From: Chromatiaceae bacterium
GTDB lineage: Bacteria > Pseudomonadota > Gammaproteobacteria > Chromatiales > Chromatiaceae
Reading direction: 5' to 3'
Length of the DNA stretch: 6,556 nucleotides
Assembly (NCBI GenBank): GCA_012962365.1
Contig: DTXR01000136.1
Coordinates: forward strand, 1 to 6,556
In this document: in pieces, positions 6,213 through 6,556 of the stretch
Position numbering within the stretch: position 1 is the first letter of the stretch
How the letters are laid out: every line of letters begins with the position of its first letter
Notes under the pieces: model-generated
Seen by the model: the letters and a program-made list of their open reading frames with translations, nothing else
What the model was told of the DNA's origin: nothing
The model's database searches: none
Translations under genes and position numbers: made by a program

Positions 6213-6556
6213 CCTGAGTCAGGCTGCCGAAAAGCAGCACCTCGCCAATACCCATGTGCTGGCGGAAGAGGTCATTCTCAGCCCTGCTGCCTTGCGGGAA
6301 AAACTGCCTCTGTCAGCTGTTGCCCGAAAGACGATTGTGAGTGCGAGGCAGGCGGTAAAGGCTATTCTCAACGGCAAGGATACGCGCCTGCTGGTGGTGG
6401 TGGGTCCCTGTTCCATTCATGATCCGAAGGCGGCTCTGGAATATGCCACCCGGCTGCGGGCATTGTCGGCGGAATTGTCTGGCGAGCTGCTGCTTCTGAT
6501 GCGCGTGTATTTCGAGAAGCCACGCACCACCACCGGTTGGAAAGGGCTGATCAATG
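6205..6556 (+). CDS. Type I DAHP synthase (AroF/AroG/AroH family), 5' part
   Basis: This is 3-deoxy-D-arabino-heptulosonate 7-phosphate synthase, which condenses phosphoenolpyruvate with erythrose 4-phosphate as the committed step of the shikimate pathway in the cytoplasm. The first 117 codons are present and the rest lies beyond the window. GPCSIHDP (67-74) contains the metal-binding C69, and RVYFEKPRTTTGWKGLIN (100-117) contains R100 and K105. These correspond to C61, R92 and K97 of E. coli AroG with a constant offset of eight residues, so numbering and start agree. The N-terminal arm (H17, PAALREKLPLS) looks somewhat more like the tyrosine-sensitive AroF than AroG, but the feedback amino acid cannot be assigned from this part. 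The ATG at 6205 overlaps the upstream stop by 8 bases and has only a weak GAGAG ahead. The next in-frame methionine is inside the catalytic domain (residue 99). No separate promoter or attenuator is visible upstream, which is unusual for a regulated aro gene. Confidence 0.94.
   Translation, partial: MDDLSQAAEKQHLANTHVLAEEVILSPAALREKLPLSAVARKTIVSARQAVKAILNGKDTRLLVVVGPCSIHDPKAALEYATRLRALSAELSGELLLLMRVYFEKPRTTTGWKGLIN

Overview
The window looks like chromosomal DNA from a GC-rich gammaproteobacterium. The partial HemE at the left edge and the partial DAHP synthase at the right edge are both very close to enteric/gammaproteobacterial sequences as I remember them. The genus cannot be read from this stretch. 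Genes are densely packed, no gap between genes exceeds about 105 bases, and I see no tRNA, rRNA, CRISPR array, insertion sequence or phage gene.

Left arm (1-1009, minus strand): an endonuclease I-family secreted nuclease, probably a lipoprotein, lies 49 bases upstream of the 5' part of hemE (uroporphyrinogen decarboxylase), which runs off the window. A short divergent intergenic region (1010-1112) follows. It contains a perfect 13-base palindrome that coincides with an extended -10 promoter candidate for the rightward genes.

Centre and right arm (1113-6556, plus strand): six genes in one direction with overlapping or nearly touching ends. They are (i) a membrane-anchored protein with a Pro/Ala linker and Sel1/TPR-like helices; (ii) a 653-residue secreted protein with an SH3-like domain, a von Willebrand factor A (vWA) domain and a long C-terminal domain; (iii) an ABC-transporter ATPase; (iv) its FtsX/MacB-type permease; (v) a small two-TM protein of no family I recognise; and (vi) the start of a type I DAHP synthase, first enzyme of aromatic amino acid synthesis.

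The most interesting part is 1113-5618. The vWA protein resembles the periplasmic half of PpkA, the Ser/Thr kinase of the type VI secretion threonine-phosphorylation pathway. The ABC pair beside it resembles TagT/TagS, which act upstream of PpkA in Pseudomonas. No kinase domain, phosphatase, FHA protein, TagQ/TagR or T6SS structural gene is present in the window. I infer a kinase-less, envelope-located vWA plus ABC (mechanotransmission-type) module. It may be a split or ancestral relative of the PpkA-TagTS sensor. Its function is unknown, and the family links rest on motif reading and memory rather than on a search.
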